DNA of 64,000 nucleotides. It comes from Lachnospiraceae bacterium (GTDB lineage Bacteria > Bacillota > Clostridia > Lachnospirales > Lachnospiraceae). The position numbers were made by a program, and so were the translations under genes. Positions 17,222 to 25,600 of this stretch are shown here, in pieces. The DNA lies in contig JAEEOO010000069.1 in assembly GCA_016284315.1 (NCBI GenBank), positions 1 through 64,000 of the forward strand, read 5' to 3'. How positions within the stretch are numbered: the first letter of the stretch is position 1; every line of letters begins with the position of its first letter. The notes below the pieces were generated by a model, which was not told the origin of the DNA, ran no database searches, and saw nothing but the letters and a program-made list of their open reading frames with translations.

Positions 17222-18442
17222 CTAAAATGCATTGAGCCCTTCAAGCATAGCATCCAAGGGTTCGGTTCTGGGGAAGGAGCAGGTCTTTCTGCTGAAGATA
17301 GCCATTCCGTCGCCATATCTGAAGAAGGTGCCGTTATCCCAATAGCAGCATCTCATATTGAACTGGCTTGCTTTTGCTACGGTATAAGCAATGCATTTAA
17401 TTCTTTCGGGATCGTTGTCTTTTTCAACGGTTCCGAATTCGTCTATTGTAACAGGGATTCCGTTTGCGACAAACTTGTCATAAAGCTTTGTAAGCCTCTC
17501 GTCCACGGGATCCTTGCTTGCGGGGTCGCCTAAGTCAAAGGTAAGAAGGTTTGCGCCTTCTTTTAAGAAGAAAGCAAAGTGGGCGGGAGAATAAACGTGG
17601 GCTGCGACAAGGAGTCTTCCGTCTACAGTATCTCTCGGAAGCTTAAAGCCGTCCCAGCAAGCTCCTTCGGTTGATGTTGAATAACCGGGGATAACGAGAC
17701 ATCTTTCGGAGTTCTTTGAGCCGGAAGCCCTGACTGTATCAACAAAGATCTGGTTAAGTTTGTTGATGTTCTTCATAGCAAGGACACAATCCTCGTTTTC
17801 ATAGTCGGGGGTCCACTCGAAATTAGTGAACACGCGGACTTCGTTCATGGACTCAAATAAAAGCTTATCAGCCGGGAAATCCCTAAAGGTTTCGGCAATC
17901 TGAACCCAGATATTTTTCATGAACTCACATGACCGTGCCATATTCTCGGCATCGGGATAAAGAAAACCGGGAAGGATGTCATGGTGAGTGTTTAAGATAA
18001 CATACATATCCTCTTCAAGGCACCAGGTAACTACTTCTTTTATTCTCTTCATCCAAGCTTGGCTGACGATATCATCACGACCGTTAACATGGTTATGCCA
18101 TGAAACGGGAAGACGCATGGTCTTGAATCCGCCCTTTCTGAGGGCTTTAATCATCTCACGGGTGGTCTTGGGGTTGTGCCATGCTGTCTCGATATCAAGG
18201 CCTTTAAAGACGCTGTCATCGCGGACAACGGCGTCGAAGGTGTTTCCAAGGTTAAAGCCAAGTCCCATGTCTTCGCAGATCCTCTGAGCCATGGTTCTCT
18301 TGGAAAAAGCTTTGTGAGGAGGTACGACACTAGAGGGTTTGATAGTGCCGCTTTCTACGGCCTCTCTCAATTCTTCTGCGGTAGGGACCTTCATCTCAAT
18401 ATTTAAGTATTCGTTCATGCGATCTTCGAACTTGCTATCCAT
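17222..18442 (-). CDS. GH5 endoglucanase-like protein (no signal peptide)
   Basis: A 406-residue family 5 glycoside hydrolase. Landmarks are GLGFNLGNTFDA, the RLPVSW arginine strand, NTHHD, the acid/base Glu in FESMNE (about 199) and the nucleophile Glu in TIDEFG (about 334). The family includes cellulases, mannanases and other beta-glycanases; exact activity cannot be told. Secreted cellulases carry a signal peptide, but this one begins with a charged segment (MDSKFEDRMNEYLNIEMK) and should be cytoplasmic, acting on imported oligosaccharides. The start is ATG 18440-18442 after GGAG (18452-18455). The frame reads on into the tRNA, which is not coding. Confidence 0.85.
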   Translation of the reverse strand: MDSKFEDRMNEYLNIEMKVPTAEELREAVESGTIKPSSVVPPHKAFSKRTMAQRICEDMGLGFNLGNTFDAVVRDDSVFKGLDIETAWHNPKTTREMIKALRKGGFKTMRLPVSWHNHVNGRDDIVSQAWMKRIKEVVTWCLEEDMYVILNTHHDILPGFLYPDAENMARSCEFMKNIWVQIAETFRDFPADKLLFESMNEVRVFTNFEWTPDYENEDCVLAMKNINKLNQIFVDTVRASGSKNSERCLVIPGYSTSTEGACWDGFKLPRDTVDGRLLVAAHVYSPAHFAFFLKEGANLLTFDLGDPASKDPVDERLTKLYDKFVANGIPVTIDEFGTVEKDNDPERIKCIAYTVAKASQFNMRCCYWDNGTFFRYGDGMAIFSRKTCSFPRTEPLDAMLEGLNAF

Positions 18443-18462
18443 TAATACAAACTCCAAACTAT

Positions 18463-18492
18463 ATATTATTGATCTTAAGAGTACTATATCAA
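18463..18492 (-). promoter_or_regulatory. Candidate promoter of GH5 gene
   Basis: On the minus strand TTGATA (18487-18492), 18-bp spacer, TAATAT (18463-18468), about 20 bp before the start codon, so the leader would be very short. Confidence 0.4.
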
Positions 18493-18609
18493 AAATCCCA
18501 AGATAAAAATACGGATTTGATACAAAAATAAGGTCAACGTCCGCGGAATATTTTGATAAAGTAAAACTTGAAAGGGCAATTGAAAAATGATAAAACCAAT
18601 TTATGGCAC

Positions 18610-18656
18610 AAAAAAAGCACCGACCCCAAGGCTCCTGCGTCCTCAAAATCAGTGCT
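18610..18656 (-). terminator. Terminator of tRNA-Lys transcript
   Basis: 8-bp stem with one G-U pair (18616-18623 with 18649-18656) followed on the minus strand by T7, just 3' of the tRNA. Confidence 0.65.
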
Positions 18657-18663
18657 CTGTGAG

Positions 18664-18736
18664 TGCACCGCCAGGGGCTCGAACCCTGGACACCCTGATT
18701 AAGAGTCAGGTGCTCTACCAACTGAGCTAGCGGTGC
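18664..18736 (-). tRNA. tRNA-Lys (anticodon CTT)
   Basis: A 73-nt cloverleaf on the minus strand: acceptor GCACCGC/GCGGTGC, discriminator A, D-arm GCTCAGTTGGTAGAGC, anticodon loop CTCTTAA giving CTT for AAG, T-arm with GGTTCGAGCC. CCA is not encoded. With the terminator and promoter, it accounts for the gene-free stretch 18443-18883. Confidence 0.95.
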
Positions 18737-18828
18737 ATGTCATTCGCAACAATCGGTATAATATCATAAGCCCAAAAATAATGCAAGAACTTTTTTTAAA
18801 AATTTTTTATTTTTTTTAATTTAAGCTC

Positions 18829-18837
18829 TGCTATAAT
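18829..18837 (+). promoter_or_regulatory. Extended -10 promoter of tatD
   Basis: TGCTATAAT (TGn + TATAAT) behind a long T/A-rich tract, 47 bp before the start codon; the -35 is weak. Confidence 0.55.
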
Positions 18838-18883
18838 AGAGAAAGCCCGATTCTATGCGGATTATAGAAGACAGAGGAAAGAC

Positions 18884-19669
18884 ATGATACCTATTTTTGA
18901 TACCCACTCCCATTATGATGACGAAGCTTTCGACGAAGACAGGGAGGAATTATTATCTGAATTAAAGGCCGGAGGCGTGGGATGCCTTGTTGACGTGGGA
19001 GCAAGTATAGCTTCTTCAAAGAGAGCACTTCAGCTGGCAAACACCCATGATTTTATTTATTGCGCTCTCGGAGTCCATCCCGATGAGGTGGGAGACCTTA
19101 ACGAAGAAACCTGCGCCTGGCTTGAAAAGGAAGCATGTGAGCAGGCAAAATGTGTGGCGGTCGGCGAGATCGGTCTTGATTATCACTGGGATGTCCACAG
19201 CCATGAAGATCAAAAGAAGTGGTTTGAGTGGCAGCTTGACCTTGCGAGAAGATTAAAAAAGCCCGTTATCATCCATTCAAGAGATGCAGCAAGGGATACA
19301 GCAGATGTTATGAAGGCTTGTAATGCGGGTGAGATCGGGGGCGTGGTTCACTGCTATTCATACAGCGCCGAGATGGCCCGGGATTTTCTTGATATGGACT
19401 TTTATTTTGGAATAGGCGGTGTGCTGACCTATAAGAACGCTAGAAAGCTTGTGGAGACCGTAGAGTACGTTCCCATGGAAAAGATAGTTCTTGAGACGGA
19501 CTGCCCCTATCTGTCTCCTGTGCCCCACAGAGGCGAGAGGAACAATTCTTTAAACATTGTCCATGTTATCGCTAAAATGGCTGAGATAAAGGGGATAAGC
19601 GAGGAAGAAGTAAGACGTATCACCTGGGAGAATGCAAACAGGATGTACGGGCTTGATCCTAAGTTCTGA
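18884..19669 (+). CDS. tatD: TatD-family metal-dependent DNase
   Basis: A 261-residue TIM-barrel metallohydrolase. The metal ligands are visible in order: DTHSHYD (HxH), GEIGLDYHW (Glu), IHSRDA (His), VVHCYS (His) and ETDCPYL (Asp). TatD proteins are 3'-5' DNA/RNA exonucleases linked to DNA repair and turnover. Length is normal. The ATG at 18884 follows AGAGGAAAG. It forms its own transcription unit, convergent with the GGDEF gene. Confidence 0.93.
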   Translation: MIPIFDTHSHYDDEAFDEDREELLSELKAGGVGCLVDVGASIASSKRALQLANTHDFIYCALGVHPDEVGDLNEETCAWLEKEACEQAKCVAVGEIGLDYHWDVHSHEDQKKWFEWQLDLARRLKKPVIIHSRDAARDTADVMKACNAGEIGGVVHCYSYSAEMARDFLDMDFYFGIGGVLTYKNARKLVETVEYVPMEKIVLETDCPYLSPVPHRGERNNSLNIVHVIAKMAEIKGISEEEVRRITWENANRMYGLDPKF

Positions 19670-19721
19670 TGGAGGAGAAAAGTCGTAAGGCCATAACCAA
19701 GCAATAAATATATAAATATAC

Positions 19722-19776
19722 AATAAAAAGGTCAAATGCTTTGAGAATATTAACTCTCTTACATTTGACCTTTTAT
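19722..19776. terminator. Bidirectional terminator between tatD and GGDEF genes
   Basis: Perfect 13-bp stem AAAAGGTCAAATG/CATTTGACCTTTT (19726-19738 with 19762-19774) with T-rich flanks on both strands; the stop codon of the GGDEF gene (19759-19761) lies in the loop. Confidence 0.75.
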
Positions 19777-21462
19777 TATTGCTTTATTTCCGTACATGCG
19801 AGCGTCTGAAATTCTAAGGACTTCATCTACCAGTGCTCTGCCTGTGAGCCCTTCTTTTACGGAAACCTCGGTACTTATACAGTAGCCGCAGGCATATGAC
19901 AGAGGAAGAGGAGTACGCTCTTTGTTCAGTTGGTTTTTCTTAGCCTCAAGATTCTCTAAAATAGTATCCGGAGAAGTGGTGGAGAGGTCTTTTATTATAG
20001 TGATGAATTCGTCGCCACCCGTTCGACATATGATGCTGTCGTAAGGGAATACCTCAAGGAGCAGGCTGGAGAAGTCCGTCAGCAACCGGTCTCCTTCGGC
20101 GTGACCGTAATTATCGTTGGTCTTCTTGAGGTCATTTAAGTCAAAGCTGATAAGTGCATAAGGTGCCTTGGCCTGAGCAAGGGAATCGAGTTCTTCCTCG
20201 CATCTTCTTCTGTTGCTGAGGCCCGTCATCATGTCGGTGTGAGCCATCTTGTTGTAAACTTCACTCCTTGCCTCGGCTGCGGTACGTTTCCTGAGCAAAG
20301 CAAAGAAGTCGACGAACATAGATGTGGCAAAGAGGAAAGTTCCGATAAGCATATAGCTGTGGTATTTTCTGCCGCTGTTGTGTCTGACATAATAATACAG
20401 AACAAAGTAGACAAGATCTCTTGCGGCAAAGACAAGCAGGGTTACAAAGCCGACAAGGAAAGCTCTGTGAGTGTGTTGCTTATTGATGACAGCCCTTATG
20501 GACATGCATGTAATGAACGTAAGGGAGATGATCAAAAGTATATGGCTGGGAAGGAGCATACCCGGCAAGTGGCGTATATCTGTCATGTGGAAAAAGATGC
20601 TCAGCACAACAAAAATGAATTGCGAAGTGAGAATTGCGACATAAATATACTTGCGCCATGTTTTTTCTTTGTAGTAAAAATCATCGCTGAAGTACAAGGT
20701 AAAGAACAACGGAGCAAAGTAGAAGGACAGATACTCTATGTATCCTCTTAGGGAGAGGTTGTCCGAAAAAATACCGAAAATGTTTGTATTACAAAACTCC
20801 CACATGCCCACAAAAAATACGGAAATAGCAAGGAAAACAAGCTTGATCATATCCCCTGAACCAAAGAGGAAAACAAGAGCAACGCCTGCAAACAAAAGAG
20901 AAACAAAAATAATGGAAAAATCGATCATTATTGGGAAGGCTTGAGCTGCGGCAACGCTGTGGTAGTACTTAGCACCATCGGGAACTATTTTGGGCGCTTC
21001 AAGAGAAGATACTTCTCCATCTTCCATAACAGTCTGAATGAGGGTGAATTTCTTTCCCGCAAAGGATTTCTTCAGCTGGATATGAAGATCACCGTAGCCG
21101 AAAAGGCGTTTGATATTATCGCCGTAACAATAGTATTCACGATCGTCCACAAAAAGTTGTACCTTGCTGTGAAGCACACCAAGGATCATGATGGACGAAT
21201 CGTCGATATCATATGGGAATGAACCGGTTATATAAATTTGAGTTCCTTTGGGAAGAGTATCTATTAAGAAGCTGTCAAGATTAACGTCGGTGTAGGTTAC
21301 GTCATCTATGGTAACGGTATAGCCGTCTGACAGACGATGAATATTAGCATATCTGCCGGTAAGATTGATATTTGTGAACACAGAAATAAAGGCAACATAG
21401 ACTAGTCCTGTTGCCAAAATGGAAGATATGGTAAAGATCCATTTTTTTCTCTTGCTTTCCAT
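19759..21462 (-). CDS. Membrane diguanylate cyclase (7TM-DISM sensor + GGDEF)
   Basis: A 567-residue protein. An N-terminal membrane helix (about 9-30) leads to an extracytoplasmic beta-rich domain (to about 170), then seven hydrophobic helices (about 175-400) as in 7TMR-DISM receptors, and a C-terminal GGDEF domain (about 410-560) that starts at HTDMMTGLSNRR and carries the intact active site RTGGDEF (about 480). It should make cyclic di-GMP in response to an external ligand. An inhibitory RxxD site is not evident. No EAL partner or c-di-GMP effector is nearby. GGAG precedes the ATG. Confidence 0.88.
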   Translation of the reverse strand: MESKRKKWIFTISSILATGLVYVAFISVFTNINLTGRYANIHRLSDGYTVTIDDVTYTDVNLDSFLIDTLPKGTQIYITGSFPYDIDDSSIMILGVLHSKVQLFVDDREYYCYGDNIKRLFGYGDLHIQLKKSFAGKKFTLIQTVMEDGEVSSLEAPKIVPDGAKYYHSVAAAQAFPIMIDFSIIFVSLLFAGVALVFLFGSGDMIKLVFLAISVFFVGMWEFCNTNIFGIFSDNLSLRGYIEYLSFYFAPLFFTLYFSDDFYYKEKTWRKYIYVAILTSQFIFVVLSIFFHMTDIRHLPGMLLPSHILLIISLTFITCMSIRAVINKQHTHRAFLVGFVTLLVFAARDLVYFVLYYYVRHNSGRKYHSYMLIGTFLFATSMFVDFFALLRKRTAAEARSEVYNKMAHTDMMTGLSNRRRCEEELDSLAQAKAPYALISFDLNDLKKTNDNYGHAEGDRLLTDFSSLLLEVFPYDSIICRTGGDEFITIIKDLSTTSPDTILENLEAKKNQLNKERTPLPLSYACGYCISTEVSVKEGLTGRALVDEVLRISDARMYGNKAIIKGQM

Positions 21463-21548
21463 AGTTCATCTCCTAAGGTACCACCTTTATATTACACTAT
21501 ATCGGAAAAATATACCACCCAAATAAATAAGCGCGTGGAGAGATAAAG

Positions 21549-21577
21549 TTGTCTTATTGGTTTTGTAGTGGTAGAAT
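21549..21577 (+). promoter_or_regulatory. Sigma-A promoter of the mecA operon
   Basis: TTGTCT (21549-21554), 17-bp spacer, TAGAAT (21572-21577), 97 bp before mecA. Only the promoter is seen in this gap. Confidence 0.6.
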
Positions 21578-21673
21578 ACTAAATAAGTATGCGTTCATGA
21601 TCGGAGCACTATACCTGTTCCGATTTTACATAGATAATGCACTGCCAAATTTTTTAAGAAGGAGGTTTTGCGT

Positions 21674-22408
21674 ATGAAGATCGAAAGAGTTGATGAGAAC
21701 ACGATTAAGTGCTACATCTCTACTGAAGAGATGGAAAAGTATCAGGTTGAGTATACAGATTTTTTAAGCAGGACAGACAAGGCCCAGGAGCTTATGAGAA
21801 CCATTATGCGCCAGGCAAAGGACGAGGTGGGTTACAGACCGCCGAAGTTTGCATTTGAGATGCAGATCATGATGGTCCCCGATCAGGGAATGGTCCTTAC
21901 CTTTACCGAGAAGGAGCCCTTCGATACCGGTGATCAGGCCAAGATGGAGTCCTTTATCAATTCTCTTAAAGATTTTGTTGAAAAGCTTGGAAAGCAGAAG
22001 GAAAAATTGGAAAACGGAGACCCTATTCCTCCATTTCTTGGAGGAGGTGCGCCTGCCCAGACACCTGTTCGACCCACCCAGCCCGCTGCTAACGGCGAGC
22101 CTCCGCTTGATTATAAGGTTTCTGAGGCAGTATTTGCATTTGCCACAATTTCCCAGATCATGGATTTTGTGGAGATACTTCCTTCCAATACCAGGATCAA
22201 ATCTGCTCTCTACAAAATGGGAGAGAGCTATTATCTCTATATTCAACAGGGAACTGCTTCCTACGACAGATACAGCAGAGTATGCGTAAGAGCCTTGGAA
22301 TTCGGCGACCTTTACCGCGCCGACAAGGGCTGCGATGAAATGCTCAAAGAGCACGGAGAGTGCCTGATCGCCGAAAAGGCAGTAAGAAAATTGAGGGGAA
22401 AAGCTTAA
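21674..22408 (+). CDS. mecA: MecA-like adaptor protein for ClpC
   Basis: A 244-residue adaptor. The N-terminal domain (MKIERVDENTIKCYISTEEM) binds substrates; a Pro-rich linker (about 122-145) joins the C-terminal domain (EAVFAFATISQIMDFVEIL, YYLYIQQGT) that binds ClpC. MecA delivers proteins such as ComK to ClpCP for degradation. I start at ATG 21674, eight bases after GGAGG (21661-21665); the TTG at 21668 is too close. It is the first gene of a string reaching nadD, with only three bases to the next gene. Confidence 0.88.
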   Translation: MKIERVDENTIKCYISTEEMEKYQVEYTDFLSRTDKAQELMRTIMRQAKDEVGYRPPKFAFEMQIMMVPDQGMVLTFTEKEPFDTGDQAKMESFINSLKDFVEKLGKQKEKLENGDPIPPFLGGGAPAQTPVRPTQPAANGEPPLDYKVSEAVFAFATISQIMDFVEILPSNTRIKSALYKMGESYYLYIQQGTASYDRYSRVCVRALEFGDLYRADKGCDEMLKEHGECLIAEKAVRKLRGKA

Positions 22409-22411
22409 GAG

Positions 22412-24064
22412 ATGTACGCATGTCCCAATTGTGGCAGTAACATAAAATTTGATCCTGCCACACAAAAAATGAAATGTTCATATTGCGATACTCTTATTTC
22501 GCCTCATGACAAAATGTTTGCTCGCGGCGCCGAGGAACAGAAGGGGATCGATCTTGATTCCGATGAGTATGAAGTAACCTACTATACCTGTCCTCAGTGC
22601 GGCGGCGAGCTTATTACCGAAGACACTACCGCTGCGACTTTCTGCAGCTATTGCGGATCATCCACCATCCTTGAGATGCGTGTGGGAAAAGAGAAAAAGC
22701 CGGATTATATCATTCCTTTCAAAAAGACAAGGGAAGATTGTGAGAGAGCGTATAAGAGCACTGTAAGAAGAGCTCTTTTTGCTCCTAATTGGCTTAAAAA
22801 AGATGAAACGGTTGAAAGATTCCGCGGCATTTACATGCCCTATTGGATCTACGATGTAAGAAGGAGCGGCGCTCTCAACACAAAAGGACAGACCTCAAAG
22901 AGGCGCGGGGACTATATCTACACTTCCCATTTTGCAGTTGATTCACAGGTTGATATCGATTACAGCGGCTTGTCTTATGATGCATCATCAAGCTTCGAAG
23001 ACAGGCTGAGTGATGCTATTGCGCCTTTTGATCTAAAGGAGAGCGATAATTTTACTTCTTCTTATCTCTCGGGATTTTACGCTGACACCAGCGATGTATC
23101 CGCAGAGGTTTATGAAAGAGAAGCGAGAGAGCTCGCGCTGGACGACGCCGCAAGAGCCATCGCAGCAGGTCAGTCCTACACCAAGCACGGTGTTACAGGC
23201 AACGAAGTTGCTGAAAAGCTTGAGAAGAACGGAGTAAATATTTCTCACAAGCTTGGTATGTTCCCCGTATGGTTTTTATCCAGCAACATCGGCGACAGAG
23301 TAATTTACGCGGTTGTTAACGGTCAGACCGGTAAAGTCGCAATGGACCTGCCCATTGATATATGGAAATATTTCCTAGGATGCCTTATTGGCGCGATACC
23401 CTCATATTTCCTTTTTGCATATAGCGGTATCCTTATCGGACCAAGGCTCCTTATCTGTCTTGCCATGATCATTTCACTGGTTGTGCTTATTCTTGCAAAT
23501 AAGCAGGCAAATGCGCTCTTTGCAAGGGAAATCATGTTTGCGGACAAAGGCTTCAATTCCAAGAAGACCCCCGAACAGGTAAGAGAAACCAGGAAAATGC
23601 TCGACGGCCGTGTTATCGCAAAAAAACCTCAGGTTAAAGTAAGAAGCGGAGCAGGAGGATGGGCTGCTGCTTTCGGTTATGCTACCTTAGTTTTTGCCAT
23701 AGGCTCCTATTTTGCCCCGGGATTTGCATTTCTGGCCGCTTTGGCGGTATTTGTTGTTGCCGGTGCGGTTTCCGTATCCAAGCACCAGACGGTTAAAGTG
23801 GTTAGGGGAAAGGTTATAGTAAAGGCTCCGGCCAAGAAAAAGATAGGAATGACAATATTCCCCATCATCACCATGGCCATCGGCGGACTTGTGATCCTTA
23901 TCCATCCTTTTGAAGATATGTATTATTACGGAACTGCCATCATCGGAATGATCATGACGGGATTTACCGTAGTAAGGCTTGTAATGACTCACAATAAACT
24001 TACAAGTCGTAAGCTTCCTCAATTTAATAAGAGAGGAGGCGAAGAGCATGAAAATGATGACTGA
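22412..24064 (+). CDS. Membrane protein with double zinc ribbon
   Basis: A 550-residue protein. The N-terminus has two zinc ribbons with paired CxxC motifs (CPNCGS...CSYCDT and CPQCGG...CSYCGS). The middle, cytoplasmic part (GIYMPYWIYDV, then beta-rich) is followed by hydrophobic helices at about 310-360 and 410-520. Relatives are annotated only as TFIIB-type zinc-ribbon membrane proteins; function unknown. It lies between mecA and a TPM-domain gene, overlapping the latter by 17 bp; such pairs recur in Firmicutes, suggesting a joint envelope function. Confidence 0.75.
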   Translation: MYACPNCGSNIKFDPATQKMKCSYCDTLISPHDKMFARGAEEQKGIDLDSDEYEVTYYTCPQCGGELITEDTTAATFCSYCGSSTILEMRVGKEKKPDYIIPFKKTREDCERAYKSTVRRALFAPNWLKKDETVERFRGIYMPYWIYDVRRSGALNTKGQTSKRRGDYIYTSHFAVDSQVDIDYSGLSYDASSSFEDRLSDAIAPFDLKESDNFTSSYLSGFYADTSDVSAEVYEREARELALDDAARAIAAGQSYTKHGVTGNEVAEKLEKNGVNISHKLGMFPVWFLSSNIGDRVIYAVVNGQTGKVAMDLPIDIWKYFLGCLIGAIPSYFLFAYSGILIGPRLLICLAMIISLVVLILANKQANALFAREIMFADKGFNSKKTPEQVRETRKMLDGRVIAKKPQVKVRSGAGGWAAAFGYATLVFAIGSYFAPGFAFLAALAVFVVAGAVSVSKHQTVKVVRGKVIVKAPAKKKIGMTIFPIITMAIGGLVILIHPFEDMYYYGTAIIGMIMTGFTVVRLVMTHNKLTSRKLPQFNKRGGEEHENDD

Positions 24065-24878
24065 TAAAAAGTTTTTCTCCATAAAGAATGTGCTTTTTGC
24101 CGGAGTAATGGCGCTGAGCCTTTTTGCCGGATTTACAGGCTTGTCAAAAGACAGCTATGCGAAAGGCTACGAAGCATACAAAAACCCGGATACGGGATAT
24201 ACCGTGGTCATCGAAGATGAAGCAAGTCTTCTTTCCGAGAGTGAAGAACTCGCTCTTATAGATGTGATGATCCCTTTGACAAAGTACGGATGCATCGGTT
24301 TTGTTTCAACAAATTATAACAACACCTCGCAAAAGTACTATGCCGAGGCAAGAAGTCACGAGAATTTCGGAAGGATGGTCCCGCAGTCTGTTTTCCTTAT
24401 CGATATGGATAACCGACAGATCTATATCTATTCCGATAATGCAAACTATAAGGTGATCACCGATGCCAAAGCAACTTACATAACCGACAATATTTATAAG
24501 GATGCAACAGCAGGCGATTATTATTTATGTGCGTACAGAGCATACGAGCAGATGTACACCCTTCTTAACGGCGGACAGATAAACGAGCCAATGAGACATA
24601 TCTCTGCTGCTCTTTTGGGAATCCTTTTCTCAATGCTCATCTGCTTTATCATCATTAGCGCGCATGCTAAACTGAAACAACCATCTGTTGAAGAACTTCT
24701 TAAAGTTACTCAGAGAGATGTTAAAGCAAGCGAACCATCGGTTATGCTTGAGAAACAGACCAAGAAATATTCGCCCCAGTCCTCCGGCAGCGGAGGAGGC
24801 GGCGGTGGCGGAGGAGGCCACTCCGGCGGAGGTGGAGGCGGCGGCCATTCAGGTGGTGGCGGCGGTCACGGATTCTAA
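24048..24878 (+). CDS. TPM-domain membrane protein with Gly/His-rich tail
   Basis: A 276-residue protein with signal-type helix (about 14-33), an extracytoplasmic TPM domain (VVIEDEASLLSESEELAL to about 165), one membrane helix (about 186-205), and a cytoplasmic tail that ends in a near-pure Gly run with two HSGG units and a final GHGF. TPM proteins in other bacteria and plants are linked to phosphatase activity or photosystem II repair; here the role is open. The start overlaps the zinc-ribbon gene and follows AGGAGG. The Gly-His tail may be flexible or bind metal. Confidence 0.78.
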   Translation: MKMMTDKKFFSIKNVLFAGVMALSLFAGFTGLSKDSYAKGYEAYKNPDTGYTVVIEDEASLLSESEELALIDVMIPLTKYGCIGFVSTNYNNTSQKYYAEARSHENFGRMVPQSVFLIDMDNRQIYIYSDNANYKVITDAKATYITDNIYKDATAGDYYLCAYRAYEQMYTLLNGGQINEPMRHISAALLGILFSMLICFIIISAHAKLKQPSVEELLKVTQRDVKASEPSVMLEKQTKKYSPQSSGSGGGGGGGGGHSGGGGGGGHSGGGGGHGF

Positions 24879-24910
24879 ACCGGGATCCGATTTATACAAA
24901 GGAAGAAACC

Positions 24911-25561
24911 ATGTCTTACAAATTAGCAGTATTTGATATGGACGGAACCATACTCAATACTTTACAGGATATTACAAATGCGATAAACTATGCCCTCGGG
25001 GTACACGGCTATCCCGAGCATAGTATAGAAGAAGTAAAGTTCTTTGTTGGAAACGGACTCCATAAGCTTGTGGAGAGAGCTGTCCCCGCGGAGGCGGGTG
25101 CAGATGATATCGAGAAAGTTTTTGAAACCCTCATCCCTTATTACAGAGCTCACAGCGCTGATACAACAAAGCCCTATGACGGCATCACGGAACTTTTAAA
25201 GAGACTTCAGAACGCAGGAGTTAAATGCGCAGTTGTTTCAAACAAGGCAGACGCAGCAGTGCAGGATCTGGTCAAAGACTACTTTGACGGCCTTTTTGAT
25301 GCGGCTCTCGGAGAAAGCTCGGCCATCGCGAAAAAGCCCGCTCCTGATATGACAAAGAAAGTCCTTGAGACTTTAGGTTTTAAAGAAAGCGAAGCGGTTT
25401 ACATCGGAGATTCCGATGTTGACATCATGACCGCGAGAAACAGCGGACTTGATGAGATTCTTGTGGATTGGGGATTCAGAAGCAGAGAATTTTTGGAAGA
25501 ACACGGTGCGAAACGAATAGTTTCAACCACCGATGATATTTATGATCTAATAACGGAATAA
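24911..25561 (+). CDS. HAD hydrolase, phosphoglycolate phosphatase-like
   Basis: A 216-residue HAD-superfamily phosphatase with all four motifs: FDMDGT (nucleophile Asp9, Asp11), VSNKAD, the Lys in KKPAPD, and GDSDVD. The cap lies between motifs I and II (class C1). Sequence order and length fit Gph-type phosphoglycolate phosphatases, but such enzymes overlap in substrate with PpaX and others. It sits between the TPM gene (32 bp) and proS (39 bp). Confidence 0.82.
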   Translation: MSYKLAVFDMDGTILNTLQDITNAINYALGVHGYPEHSIEEVKFFVGNGLHKLVERAVPAEAGADDIEKVFETLIPYYRAHSADTTKPYDGITELLKRLQNAGVKCAVVSNKADAAVQDLVKDYFDGLFDAALGESSAIAKKPAPDMTKKVLETLGFKESEAVYIGDSDVDIMTARNSGLDEILVDWGFRSREFLEEHGAKRIVSTTDDIYDLITE

Positions 25562-25600
25562 CGCAAGTGACGGGACTTCCATAGAAATAGGAGAATTAAA

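Noticed and set aside
24780-24878. GC-rich tandem repeat
   Set aside because: It is the in-frame Gly/His tail of the TPM protein, not a separate repeat element.
25562-25600. T-box leader for proS
   Set aside because: Only 39 bp separate proS from the preceding gene; there is no room for a T-box and no specifier stem.
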